From assembly GCF_040712075.1 (NCBI RefSeq), contig NZ_JBFCVL010000008.1, forward strand, positions 62,001-126,000: a stretch of DNA of 64,000 nucleotides. The letters run 5' to 3'. The position numbers were made by a program, and so were the translations under genes. Below, one piece after another: positions 45,195 through 52,722 of the stretch (the stretch's first letter is position 1; each line of letters begins with the position of its first letter). This DNA comes from Fodinicurvata sp. EGI_FJ10296. GTDB taxonomy: Bacteria > Pseudomonadota > Alphaproteobacteria > DSM-16000 > Inquilinaceae. The notes under the pieces were generated by a model that saw only the letters and a program-made list of their open reading frames with translations, ran no database searches and was not told the DNA's origin.

Positions 45195-45758
45195 ATGTCG
45201 CTTGGCGGGACATCATTGAACCTGCACACGCTGGGACCGGAGGGAACGAATTGCGCCGAGGCTGCGCGATTCTGGCTGTCGCGGTCGTCACCAGCCGCGA
45301 GATCTGCCGAGGACCGGATCGTCCTGCACCCCACGCTGGAGCTGGCTTCATTGGAACTGGCCGACCCCGAGCGCGATCGACTGCTTAGCTGTGCGGCCTA
45401 TCCGGAATTGCATACTTTCATCTTCTCCAGACTCGATCGGCTCGTGATGACGGATGCTTTCGTCATGCCGACCCATGCCATGGTGCTTGCCCGCCAGCAA
45501 ACCGTGGCGCCCGATAGCGGTCGGGCTCCGGTAATTGCCACTCATCCCGCCCCCCGGCATCTGGCAGAATCCTGCGCCGCAGAAGGAGCTGAATTCATCG
45601 TTGCGACCAGCAATGCCGATGCGGCCGTCCGATGCGCAAAGGGTGAGGCGGATATTTGCGTGACGACTACCGCCGCCGCGCGGATATATGATCTTGCCGT
45701 GCTTCAGGACTTCGGCCCCGTGCCTATGGCGTTCCTCATCCATGCCATGCTGCCATGA
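45195..45758 (+). CDS. BacA-like prephenate decarboxylase homologue
   Basis: A 187-residue protein related to the prephenate-dehydratase catalytic domain but as short as BacA (~204 aa) and without an ACT domain. Seen: LHTLGPEGTNCAEAA (BacA: TLGPEGTSSEYAA), HTFIFSRLDRLVM, PVIATHPAPRHL (BacA has VIVSHPSPINL), a TSNADAAVRCAKGEADICVTT segment followed by ARIYDLAVLQDFGPVPMAF (BacA: KTFKSIPMSW). BacA-type enzymes decarboxylate prephenate to dihydro-4-hydroxyphenylpyruvate, the entry to anticapsin, without aromatising. The comparison is from memory, not an alignment run. The last 4 bases overlap the next frame. A true prephenate dehydratase is less likely because of length and missing TRF motif. Confidence 0.75.
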   Translation: MSLGGTSLNLHTLGPEGTNCAEAARFWLSRSSPAARSAEDRIVLHPTLELASLELADPERDRLLSCAAYPELHTFIFSRLDRLVMTDAFVMPTHAMVLARQQTVAPDSGRAPVIATHPAPRHLAESCAAEGAEFIVATSNADAAVRCAKGEADICVTTTAAARIYDLAVLQDFGPVPMAFLIHAMLP

Positions 45759-45778
45759 CCACGTCGGGAGGCAGTTCC

Positions 45779-47011
45779 ATGCCGGTCGATCGGAACGACG
45801 CTCCACCATCGATCCTGTTGCGCATCATCGACATGGTCGACAGTGTGCGGCCCTATCAGGGTGTGGACGGGACGATCGCAAACCACCCGCCACAGGCCTA
45901 TCGGCTGATCCAGGCACTGGTCGACATACTGGAACATGACTACGAGGAAGTCCCGGGACTCACGCGGCCGCTGGCGCTTGCGACATCGGGCGATTTGCGG
46001 CGGTGGCTTGAATCGGGACTGAATACGCCGCCGGCCTTCGATGCCACGATCGCGGCCTTCCCCCCACCGGAGAACGGTTCGCCGATCTTTCTGTTGGCCT
46101 GCATGATCGCAACCAACGGACCGCAACCGACAGGGCGCTTCCTTGAGGCCGTGTTCGGCTATCGGCGGGAATCGCAAATATTGGCCGAGGCCGAAAGCTA
46201 TTGCGGCGGCTACGAAAAGGCCTTCGACTGCATCCAGCTGACCGAGGCGTCGGCCGGATTTCGACAGGGCAACTGCATCGTTCTGTTTCCGGAATCCGTC
46301 GCCCGCGCCAAACGGGTCGAGCGCCAGACCTTTGCGCTTTTCTTCTTCAACAAGTTCAGACGAATCTATCACGAACTCACCATGCCGGAAGTACGCCGCC
46401 TGTTCGGCCCCGAAGACCAGTGCTTTCCAGGCTCCGGACGTTGGCTGAGCGCCGACATGACCGAATCGGCAATGTACGACGCCCGCTGTCTCTGGGGCTA
46501 CTTGCACGACTATGCGCACCACACCGGGCCTCGCCCGCTCGATCAGTCCCTTTCCCTGAAGATCGGCTGGCATACCGGTTTGTTGGAGGAACTGAAATGC
46601 GATCTGATCGGCGCCCTGGTCATGGCGCGCAAGCAACCCCGCTATTGGCGCGAGATCATCGAGTTCATCATCTGGGAGCGGATGCTGCGCTATCCCCGGG
46701 CCTGGCGCGATCGCAATACCTTCGACGCCGGCACCGGCGTGCTGCTGTTCGGTGAACTCTGGCGGTCCGGCGCCATCCGGCCCGGCCGAGAGTCGTATCT
46801 CGCCGTGAATCTGGCCGGCGTTCTGGAGACGGCAGACGCACTCGTTCGCGAGATCGAGGATCTGGAGCGGCTCGACGATACCGCCTATCCCGACGCCGCC
46901 CGTGCTTTCGTCGAGGCGCGCCTTGGCGCCCCATCGCCGCCGGACCGATACGACCGCGCAGGAACGATACACGCGGATGTTGTTTTCAGCGCGGATATCA
47001 TGCAATCATAA
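45779..47011 (+). CDS. DUF6421-like protein, putative metal enzyme
   Basis: About 410 residues, no signal peptide. Fragments fit DUF6421: DSVRPYQGVDG near the start, GNCIVLFPESVA, a YDARCLWGYLHDYAHHTGPRPL segment, LLEELKCDLIGALV and a final DAGTGVLLFGEL. H243-D244-x-x-H247-H248 and E270-E271-x-x-x-D275 could form a metal site (inference; family function unknown to me). The ATG at 45779 has GGGAGG seven bases before it; an ATG at 45755 would overlap the upstream stop as ATGA. Either way the gene is coupled to the BacA-like gene. Position in the cluster suggests it transforms the BacA product or the dipeptide. Confidence 0.65.
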   Translation: MPVDRNDAPPSILLRIIDMVDSVRPYQGVDGTIANHPPQAYRLIQALVDILEHDYEEVPGLTRPLALATSGDLRRWLESGLNTPPAFDATIAAFPPPENGSPIFLLACMIATNGPQPTGRFLEAVFGYRRESQILAEAESYCGGYEKAFDCIQLTEASAGFRQGNCIVLFPESVARAKRVERQTFALFFFNKFRRIYHELTMPEVRRLFGPEDQCFPGSGRWLSADMTESAMYDARCLWGYLHDYAHHTGPRPLDQSLSLKIGWHTGLLEELKCDLIGALVMARKQPRYWREIIEFIIWERMLRYPRAWRDRNTFDAGTGVLLFGELWRSGAIRPGRESYLAVNLAGVLETADALVREIEDLERLDDTAYPDAARAFVEARLGAPSPPDRYDRAGTIHADVVFSADIMQS

Positions 47012-47035
47012 GAAGCAGGGGCATCGGTTCTCGGG

Positions 47036-48007
47036 ATGACAATGCGTCTATCGATCTACACTTTTCTGATTCTGGGGCTATTCTCGGCCAGTTGGATCGT
47101 GTCCAAGGATATCGTCTCGGACCTGCCCGCCGCGCACGCAACGGGGCTGAGGCTCACGGCGACCGCAGTGGCGCTATGGATCATCGTTGCCATTCACAAG
47201 CCGGGACGATTCCCGCTCGCCGATCTTCCCCGGGCGCTGATCGGGTTCGTCATTCTGGCCGTCCTCGGTTTCGCCGGGTATTTCCTCCTGTCGTTCGGGG
47301 CATTGATCCCGCTTCAGGCCAGCCAGTTGAGCATGGTCCTGTCGTCGATTCCGGCCATCACCTATCTGATCGCCCTGGCGCTCGACCTGGATAAACCCAA
47401 TGCCCTGAAATTCGTGGGTGTACCCCTGGTCACGATCGGCGCCGTCTGGTTCAATCTGGCCGACGCGCGTGGTCTGTCGGTCGAGCAGGTGACCGGGCTC
47501 GCGATGGCTGCGACCGCGGCACTGTCCTATGCGCTTTATGGCCTGGCCTCGAAAAAGCTTCTCGCCGGGCGTCCGCTTCTGGGCAGTCTTGCCTGGATCA
47601 CGACCTTTGCCGCCCTGATGTTCGTGCCCGTCTATATCGCCGATCCACTGCCGCTGCAGACCCTGGTGCCCGCTGATATCATCAAGCTCGCACTTCTGGG
47701 CGCGATCCTTTCCGCCCCGATCTATGTCCTGTATCAGATCGTGCTGGCGGCCGGCGGCGTCGTTTACGCCAACTCGATCGGGGTCATGGCCCCCTTTGTG
47801 ATCCTTGCGGCCGAACTTGGTGTCGGGTTCCGCAACGACGTGACACTGCCGGAAATCGTGGCGATGATGATCGGTGCCGTCGGTGTCGCCCTGCTGTTCA
47901 TTGACGCCATGCGCGGCGAACTGCGGCAGGCTCCGCCGCCGGACACGGCCGCCCTGGCCCGCAGCGAGTTGCGCCGCGCACGCGCGTCGCGATCGGCGAC
48001 GCGATGA
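47036..48007 (+). CDS. DMT-superfamily transporter (EamA type)
   Basis: A 323-residue inner-membrane protein with ten helices in two EamA repeats (first: LGLFSASWIVSKDIVSDLP, second: GLAMAATAALSYALYGLASKKL). Such carriers often export amino acids or small metabolites. It starts 24 bp after the DUF6421-like gene and overlaps the ATP-grasp gene by 4 bases (ATGA, 48004-48007). In bacilysin operons a different exporter (BacE, MFS) plays the analogous role, giving self-protection. The C-terminal tail is Arg/Ala rich. Confidence 0.88.
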   Translation: MTMRLSIYTFLILGLFSASWIVSKDIVSDLPAAHATGLRLTATAVALWIIVAIHKPGRFPLADLPRALIGFVILAVLGFAGYFLLSFGALIPLQASQLSMVLSSIPAITYLIALALDLDKPNALKFVGVPLVTIGAVWFNLADARGLSVEQVTGLAMAATAALSYALYGLASKKLLAGRPLLGSLAWITTFAALMFVPVYIADPLPLQTLVPADIIKLALLGAILSAPIYVLYQIVLAAGGVVYANSIGVMAPFVILAAELGVGFRNDVTLPEIVAMMIGAVGVALLFIDAMRGELRQAPPPDTAALARSELRRARASRSATR

Positions 48008-49272
48008 CGAGTGCAACGAAGATGTCGGGGGGACCGGTACTGCTGGTCTGTCAGCGCAGCGCGAAACTGCCCTTCGTTTTCGAGGCGGCGTCGCGCGCGG
48101 GGATCGACCTGATCGCCCTTCACGACAGCGGCGAACCGGCGCCCCTTGGCGTGCCGGCCGTCGTCGACACCCTGGCCTTGCCGGTGTTCACCGACCCGGA
48201 ACGCGCCCTGGACGAATTGGCCGAACAGGCCGGACGGCTGGGACTTGCCGGCGTGTTTACGGTTCGCGAAGAAGCCGTCGTGTGGACAGCCAATGCTGCC
48301 GCCCGTCTTTGCCTGCCGGCGCTGTCGCCCAAGGCGGCCGCGCTGACCCGGGACAAGGGCGCGATGCGCCGGGCTTTTCAGGCCGCCGGCCTTCCGGTTC
48401 CCGGTTTCGTCAGCCTGAACGGCCCGGAGAACATTGACGCCGCGCGGCATCTAAGCCCGCCCCTGGTCGTCAAACCGTCCGGCGGATGGTCATCGACCGG
48501 CGTCATCCGCGTCGACAGCCAGGATGCGCTGCCTGGCGCCATGTCGGCGGTCGCCGCAATCCAGAAGCGCGATCTCAATCGATACTATGGCGGCATGGCG
48601 CCCCGGATCATCGTCGAGGAATATCTCGACGGCGCCGAGTTCGTGGTCGAGTGCTTTGTGCGCGCGGGCAACGTCCATGTTCTGGCTGTCGGGGACAAGG
48701 GATGTCCGACGGGCCCCTGGTTCGAGGAAACCGTCTACGCCGTTCGCAACGACCTGGACGATCCGGCCATTGCCGCCCTGATCGAAGCCGCAGCGAACGG
48801 CATCCGGGCCATAGGCCTCACCACCGGACCGGCCCATGTCGAATTACGCCAGGACCGGCATGGCCGGCCCCATCTGTTGGAGATCGGCGCGCGAATCGGC
48901 GGTTCCGGCGTTTCCGATTTCATTGTGGAAGAAGCGACAGGCCTGTCGTTCACCGGCCTTTGTCTGGACGCCGCTCGCGGTCGGCAGATGCCGGAATTAC
49001 CGCCGGTTTCGTGGCCGACCCGCATACCGGGCAACTATATCATTCCGCTGGCGGGGCATGGCCGGTTCGACGGCATAGACGGACTGGAGACTGCCCTTGC
49101 ACATCCGGATACACGCCGGGTTGTGCCTTTGCTGCCCGAGGGGACCCAGGTTCCGGCCCCGCCCGCCTTTGCCGGATATCCGGGCTTCATATTTTCGGTG
49201 CACGATACACCCGATGACGCCCGCGCTTATCACCAATGGCTCGACCAAATGGTACGCCCGCGCTGGCGCTGA
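48004..49272 (+). CDS. ATP-grasp ligase, BacD/L-amino-acid-ligase-like
   Basis: A 422-residue enzyme with an ATP-grasp core. The nucleotide-binding loop reads PLVVKPSGGWSSTGVIRV, the grasp segment VEEYLDGAEFVVECFV, and the Mg-binding end HVELRQDRHGRPHLLEIGARIGGSG (E/N ligands). The N-terminal pre-ATP-grasp domain (VLLVCQRSAKLPFVFEAA) resembles BacD and carbamoyl-phosphate-type ligases. BacD joins L-Ala to anticapsin. Other members of this group ligate D- or N-acyl compounds, so specificity is an inference from the adjacent BacA-like gene. The ATG overlaps the exporter stop. Last gene of the operon; 38 bp later the kinase gene ends on the opposite strand. Confidence 0.82.
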   Translation: MTSATKMSGGPVLLVCQRSAKLPFVFEAASRAGIDLIALHDSGEPAPLGVPAVVDTLALPVFTDPERALDELAEQAGRLGLAGVFTVREEAVVWTANAAARLCLPALSPKAAALTRDKGAMRRAFQAAGLPVPGFVSLNGPENIDAARHLSPPLVVKPSGGWSSTGVIRVDSQDALPGAMSAVAAIQKRDLNRYYGGMAPRIIVEEYLDGAEFVVECFVRAGNVHVLAVGDKGCPTGPWFEETVYAVRNDLDDPAIAALIEAAANGIRAIGLTTGPAHVELRQDRHGRPHLLEIGARIGGSGVSDFIVEEATGLSFTGLCLDAARGRQMPELPPVSWPTRIPGNYIIPLAGHGRFDGIDGLETALAHPDTRRVVPLLPEGTQVPAPPAFAGYPGFIFSVHDTPDDARAYHQWLDQMVRPRWR

Positions 49273-49310
49273 TCAGCGCAAGCCAGCTTACCGGTCCGGA
49301 ACAGGCGCAG

Positions 49311-50477
49311 TCACGCCGCCTTTCGGTCAGCGCCCTCGGCATGCTTGGCAAGGGCCAGATGGAAAAGCTTTCCGCGGCCTTCGACGAAATGCCAGGTCAG
49401 CCGGGCGCCGGAAAGAACGGCCAACCGGTCGGCGAGCAGCAGCGAAATCGAAACGCTGGTCGCATCGCCGACCCCTTCGGGAGAGTTGGTGGCTTCGCGT
49501 TCCGCCACGAAACCGCGATCGGCAAGGCCTGCGGGAACATCGTTGCGATCCAGTGCGCGCCCGTTATCGGCGATCGACAGTGTCACGCCTTCCGCGTCCG
49601 TCGTGGCCGAGACCGTCACGCGCCCGGCTTTCTGTTCATTGGACGCCGTCGTCTCGATCGCCACGCCAATGACGTTCATAATCGACTGAATCAGGGCGGA
49701 GCGATCGGCCAGCACACATGCCGAGCCGGCCATCGTGGCGGAGATATCAACCCCGGCGGCGCCCGCGTGCAGATGCTTGGCCCGCACCGCTTCGTCAACA
49801 GCCTGATCGAGCGACACCGATTCCATCGCCAGTGACAGGTCCCCGGATTCCATCTGGCTGAGGTCCAGGATTCGCTGTATCCGGTCGAGAAGCTGCTGAC
49901 TGCTGGTTTCGATATCGCGGGCATAACCGCGATAGGCCTTGGTACCGAGCGGGCCGAGCATTTCGTTGTGCATCATCTGGGAAAAGCCGACGATGGCGTT
50001 CAGCGGCGTTCTGAGGTCATGCGACAGGCGGGACAGCATGCCGAAGACCTCTTTCTTTTCCGCCGTTGTCGCTTCCCTGGCCGCTTTGGATGCCGCCAGC
50101 GCATAGTCGAGCCGGGTCAGCCCCTCCTGGATATCGGCCATCAGCCGTGCGGCCGCATCGACGTCGTCTCCGGATTCCGACGGCAGACGCGGCAGTACCC
50201 CTGTTTCAAGGTATTGGCGGATCGCGGCCGACGACGCCCGGACGGGCGCAAGCAGGGCATAGAGCGCCGCGAATGTCGCCACGGTGCCTCCCACTGTGGC
50301 CACCAGAAGCACGACCACCACCGGCAACACCGTGGTCATGGCGATGTCGGAAAGGAGCAGGAGATACAATATCAGGGCGATGAGCGGTATATGGACGCCG
50401 ACAAAACTTACGAACAGAATTTTGCCGATATAGCTCCTCGGGCGCGGCAATCTGGACAGCAGGCGATAAAAGCGCAT
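49311..50477 (-). CDS. Sensor histidine kinase
   Basis: A 388-residue membrane kinase. Two N-terminal helices (about 18-43 and 50-76) leave almost no periplasmic domain, so it probably senses the membrane or cytosol. A HAMP-like and coiled linker precedes the HisKA motif with H153 in LSHDLRTPLNAIVGFSQMM. The ATP-binding domain is degenerate: the N-box is weak and the G1 box reads SIADNGRALD. It may be a weak kinase or act as phosphatase. The ATG at 50475-50477 has GGAGA at 7-8 nt; upstream in-frame starts are less good. No response regulator gene is adjacent. Confidence 0.87.
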   Translation of the reverse strand: MRFYRLLSRLPRPRSYIGKILFVSFVGVHIPLIALILYLLLLSDIAMTTVLPVVVVLLVATVGGTVATFAALYALLAPVRASSAAIRQYLETGVLPRLPSESGDDVDAAARLMADIQEGLTRLDYALAASKAAREATTAEKKEVFGMLSRLSHDLRTPLNAIVGFSQMMHNEMLGPLGTKAYRGYARDIETSSQQLLDRIQRILDLSQMESGDLSLAMESVSLDQAVDEAVRAKHLHAGAAGVDISATMAGSACVLADRSALIQSIMNVIGVAIETTASNEQKAGRVTVSATTDAEGVTLSIADNGRALDRNDVPAGLADRGFVAEREATNSPEGVGDATSVSISLLLADRLAVLSGARLTWHFVEGRGKLFHLALAKHAEGADRKAA

Positions 50478-50701
50478 GGGGTATCTCCAGCGGGATAAAC
50501 GGTGCGGCAACGACATAGCCGATCCAGATTAATATTCCCCTATATCCAGATCCCCGGCAGGCCGGCAGGCATCCTTTTATTCCGCGCCACAACCTACGGC
50601 AACGGGCGACAGGCACGCGCCATTGCTGTACGCTGAAACAACCTCACCGAGCCCAACGACGGCGTTTCTTAACCCGCAACAGAACCGAGGGAGACGTAAC
50701 C

Positions 50702-51115
50702 ATGTTCAAGACAATCATGGTGCCGGTGGACCTTTTCCATGCCGGCACTCTCGACAAAGCACTCGCCACCGCTGCGGGCCTGGCCAGGCAGTTCGACGCA
50801 ACTGCAGTCTATGTCGGCGTCACCAGCAGCGCACCCAGCGAGGTCGCGCACAATCCGCAGGAATTTCAGGCAAAGCTGGACGCCTTCGCCGCAGAACAGG
50901 CCGCAAAGCACGGCATTTCGGCAAAGGCACAGGCCTTGGTCAGCCATGACCCGACGACCGATCTGGACCGGACCCTGGCGAAGGCCGTTGGCGACATCGG
51001 GGCGGATCTCGTGGTGATGGCCTCGCATGTGCCGGGGATGACCGAACATCTGATCAATTCCAACGCCGGATGGATGGCGGCCCATCTCGACGTTTCGGTT
51101 TTCGTCGTTCGTTAG
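50702..51115 (+). CDS. Universal stress protein UspA family
   Basis: A 137-residue single-domain USP. It begins MFKTIMVPVDLF, has the ATAGLARQFDATAVYVGV alpha/beta pattern, and ends VSVFVVR. The ATP-binding glycine motif (GxxGxx9G[ST]) is not clear; the segment DLVVMASHVPGMTEHLINSNAG resembles the corresponding region without the full motif. Expected to be cytosolic and induced by stress. Stands alone between the divergent kinase gene and the convergent regulator gene. Confidence 0.9.
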   Translation: MFKTIMVPVDLFHAGTLDKALATAAGLARQFDATAVYVGVTSSAPSEVAHNPQEFQAKLDAFAAEQAAKHGISAKAQALVSHDPTTDLDRTLAKAVGDIGADLVVMASHVPGMTEHLINSNAGWMAAHLDVSVFVVR

Positions 51116-51152
51116 GACACCGTCGCCCGCCCCGCATCGAAGGCCAGCGGGT

Positions 51153-51737
51153 TCAGGTGTCGTCGACAATCGCCATGAACCCGCAGTCGGTGGGAGCCGA
51201 ATTCGACAGAATGCTGCCACTTGACGCGGCGGGAGATGCAGCAAGACTGCCGAAAACGGAATCGGTCCCGGCCACCGACAAGCCCTGCGCGGCGCCGGGC
51301 GTGGGCGCCGCCGGGACGGTACCGGTACAGAAAACGCCATAAAGCGCCCGGATCACCGGCACGACCTTGGGATCGCGAAGCTGGTAGAACACGACCTTCG
51401 CCTGACGGCGTGATTGTCCGATCAGCCTTGCTTCGCGCAGGATCGCGATCTGCTGCGACAAGGTCGGCTGACGGATTCCCAGCATCTCTTCCATCTGTCC
51501 GACCGACCGTTCGCCCTCCAGCAGAAAGCACAGGATCATCAGGCGATTGGGATTGGCCAGCAGACGAAGCAGCCCACTTGCCTCGGCCGCCGCGGAAGCC
51601 ATGGCCGCCGCGTCCATTCCGTCAGCTGCCCTGGGCTCCATGACCGCCGCTGTTGCCTGCGGTATCTTACCGGCCTGCTCTGTCATTGTTTCAAAGTTCC
51701 CGTCTTGCGGTTCAGTCATGTCATGAAAATTGGTCAT
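51153..51737 (-). CDS. ArsR-family regulator, SqrR/BigR-like
   Basis: A 194-residue winged-helix repressor. The core is ANPNRLMILCFLLEGERSVGQM, the recognition helix RQPTLSQQIAILREARLI, and the wing SRRQAKVVFYQL. Two cysteines, C70 in MILCFL and C137 in GVFC, are 67 residues apart, nearly the spacing of the sulfide/persulfide-sensing pair in SqrR (C41/C107) and BigR. This suggests a reactive-sulfur or redox sensor. Unusual are a 50-residue N-terminal tail and a 55-residue C-terminal tail ending near DCGFMAIVDDT. The ATG overlaps the upstream peroxiredoxin stop (ATGA), so both are co-translated. Confidence 0.82.
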   Translation of the reverse strand: MTNFHDMTEPQDGNFETMTEQAGKIPQATAAVMEPRAADGMDAAAMASAAAEASGLLRLLANPNRLMILCFLLEGERSVGQMEEMLGIRQPTLSQQIAILREARLIGQSRRQAKVVFYQLRDPKVVPVIRALYGVFCTGTVPAAPTPGAAQGLSVAGTDSVFGSLAASPAASSGSILSNSAPTDCGFMAIVDDT

Positions 51738-52399
51738 GTCACCGGACGCATATACCAGAAGTCTCGATCGCCGCCCGCCGATTCCGCGGTCGGATCGGCA
51801 TCTTCGACGGCCAATTCAATTGGCTTCAGCACCGCGTCACCTGGAACCCAACCCTCGGGCGTGCAAACCGAAGTCTGGCGGACCGCCTGAAGCGCGCGAA
51901 CCAGGCGAAGCAATTCCTGCACATTGCGGCCTACGGCCATCGGATAGAACTGCATCGCCTGAATGACGCCGTCCGGATCGATCGCAAACACCCCACGCAC
52001 CGTTGCCGTCGATGCCGAACCGTCATGAATCATGCCGTAGGCTCTGGCTATGGAGAGCCCGATATCTTCGACCACCGGGAAGTCGATTTTCCTGCCGGTA
52101 TTGGTCTCGATCGATCGGATCCAGGCGAAATGAGCCGGCAAACTGTCAATGGAATGGGCGACGATCTCGCACCCGATCGCATCGAACTCCGGCTTCGCCG
52201 CCGCCAGGGCAATGAATTCACTGGTGCAGACCGGCGTGAAATCGGCCGGATGGGTGAACAGCAGCACCCAGCGGCCGCGCCGGTCCGAGAGCCGCACCGG
52301 TCCCATGGTCGACCGCGCCGTAAAATCAGGCGCCATGTCGCCAAGTCCGGGCCGGGCCCGCACCGGCGATCCGGCTCCCTGCATCGTACCCTCTGACAC
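51734..52399 (-). CDS. Peroxiredoxin, AhpC/TSA (1-Cys Prx6-like)
   Basis: A 216-221-residue thiol peroxidase. The peroxidatic Cys58 lies in the motif HPADFTPVCTSE; VRGVFAIDPDGVI and the C-terminal CTPEGWVPGD are conserved in the family. A second Cys (in SVCTPEGW) is a possible partner. It reduces H2O2 and organic hydroperoxides in the cytosol. The GTG at 52399 or the ATG at 52384 may start it; the ATG has AGAGGG four bases before it. Stop overlaps the ArsR-type start, so regulator and enzyme form one unit. Confidence 0.88.
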   Translation of the reverse strand: MSEGTMQGAGSPVRARPGLGDMAPDFTARSTMGPVRLSDRRGRWVLLFTHPADFTPVCTSEFIALAAAKPEFDAIGCEIVAHSIDSLPAHFAWIRSIETNTGRKIDFPVVEDIGLSIARAYGMIHDGSASTATVRGVFAIDPDGVIQAMQFYPMAVGRNVQELLRLVRALQAVRQTSVCTPEGWVPGDAVLKPIELAVEDADPTAESAGGDRDFWYMRPVT

Positions 52400-52451
52400 C
52401 GCTTTCTCATCCCTTTCGAAAACCGGGCAAATCGGCCAATCCTGATTGCCC

Positions 52452-52465
52452 GATTGGATACAATC
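52452..52465. promoter_or_regulatory. Inverted repeat upstream of prx-arsR
   Basis: GATTG and CAATC flank four bases, 53 bp upstream of the peroxiredoxin start. It is a candidate operator for the SqrR/BigR-like repressor. The remaining divergent region to 52722 has an AT-rich patch (AATTAATATAGTGATTAAG at about 52547-52565), a likely promoter, and no gene. Confidence 0.4.
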
Positions 52466-52722
52466 AATCGACTATCCGTGCAAAGGCGGCGTTCGCATCG
52501 CCTTACAACGGCTCCGTCAGCGCCACATCCGCAACATCCAATCCGTCAATTAATATAGTGATTAAGTTTACCCGATAAAGGGTCCTGGTTCCATGGCGGC
52601 CATTGGGCGGCACGGCCACGCGGCCGGAGCCGCCCCCTGCTCTTGTACCCGGGGGGGCATGCCGGATACGATCCGTTCAAATGCACGGCCAACAGCCATA
52701 ACAACAGCAAACGGGGGCGGCA

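Noticed and set aside
45704-47005. 433-codon open frame on the minus strand
   Set aside because: Lies opposite the DUF6421-like gene, which fits family patterns and operon spacing; the minus frame has none.
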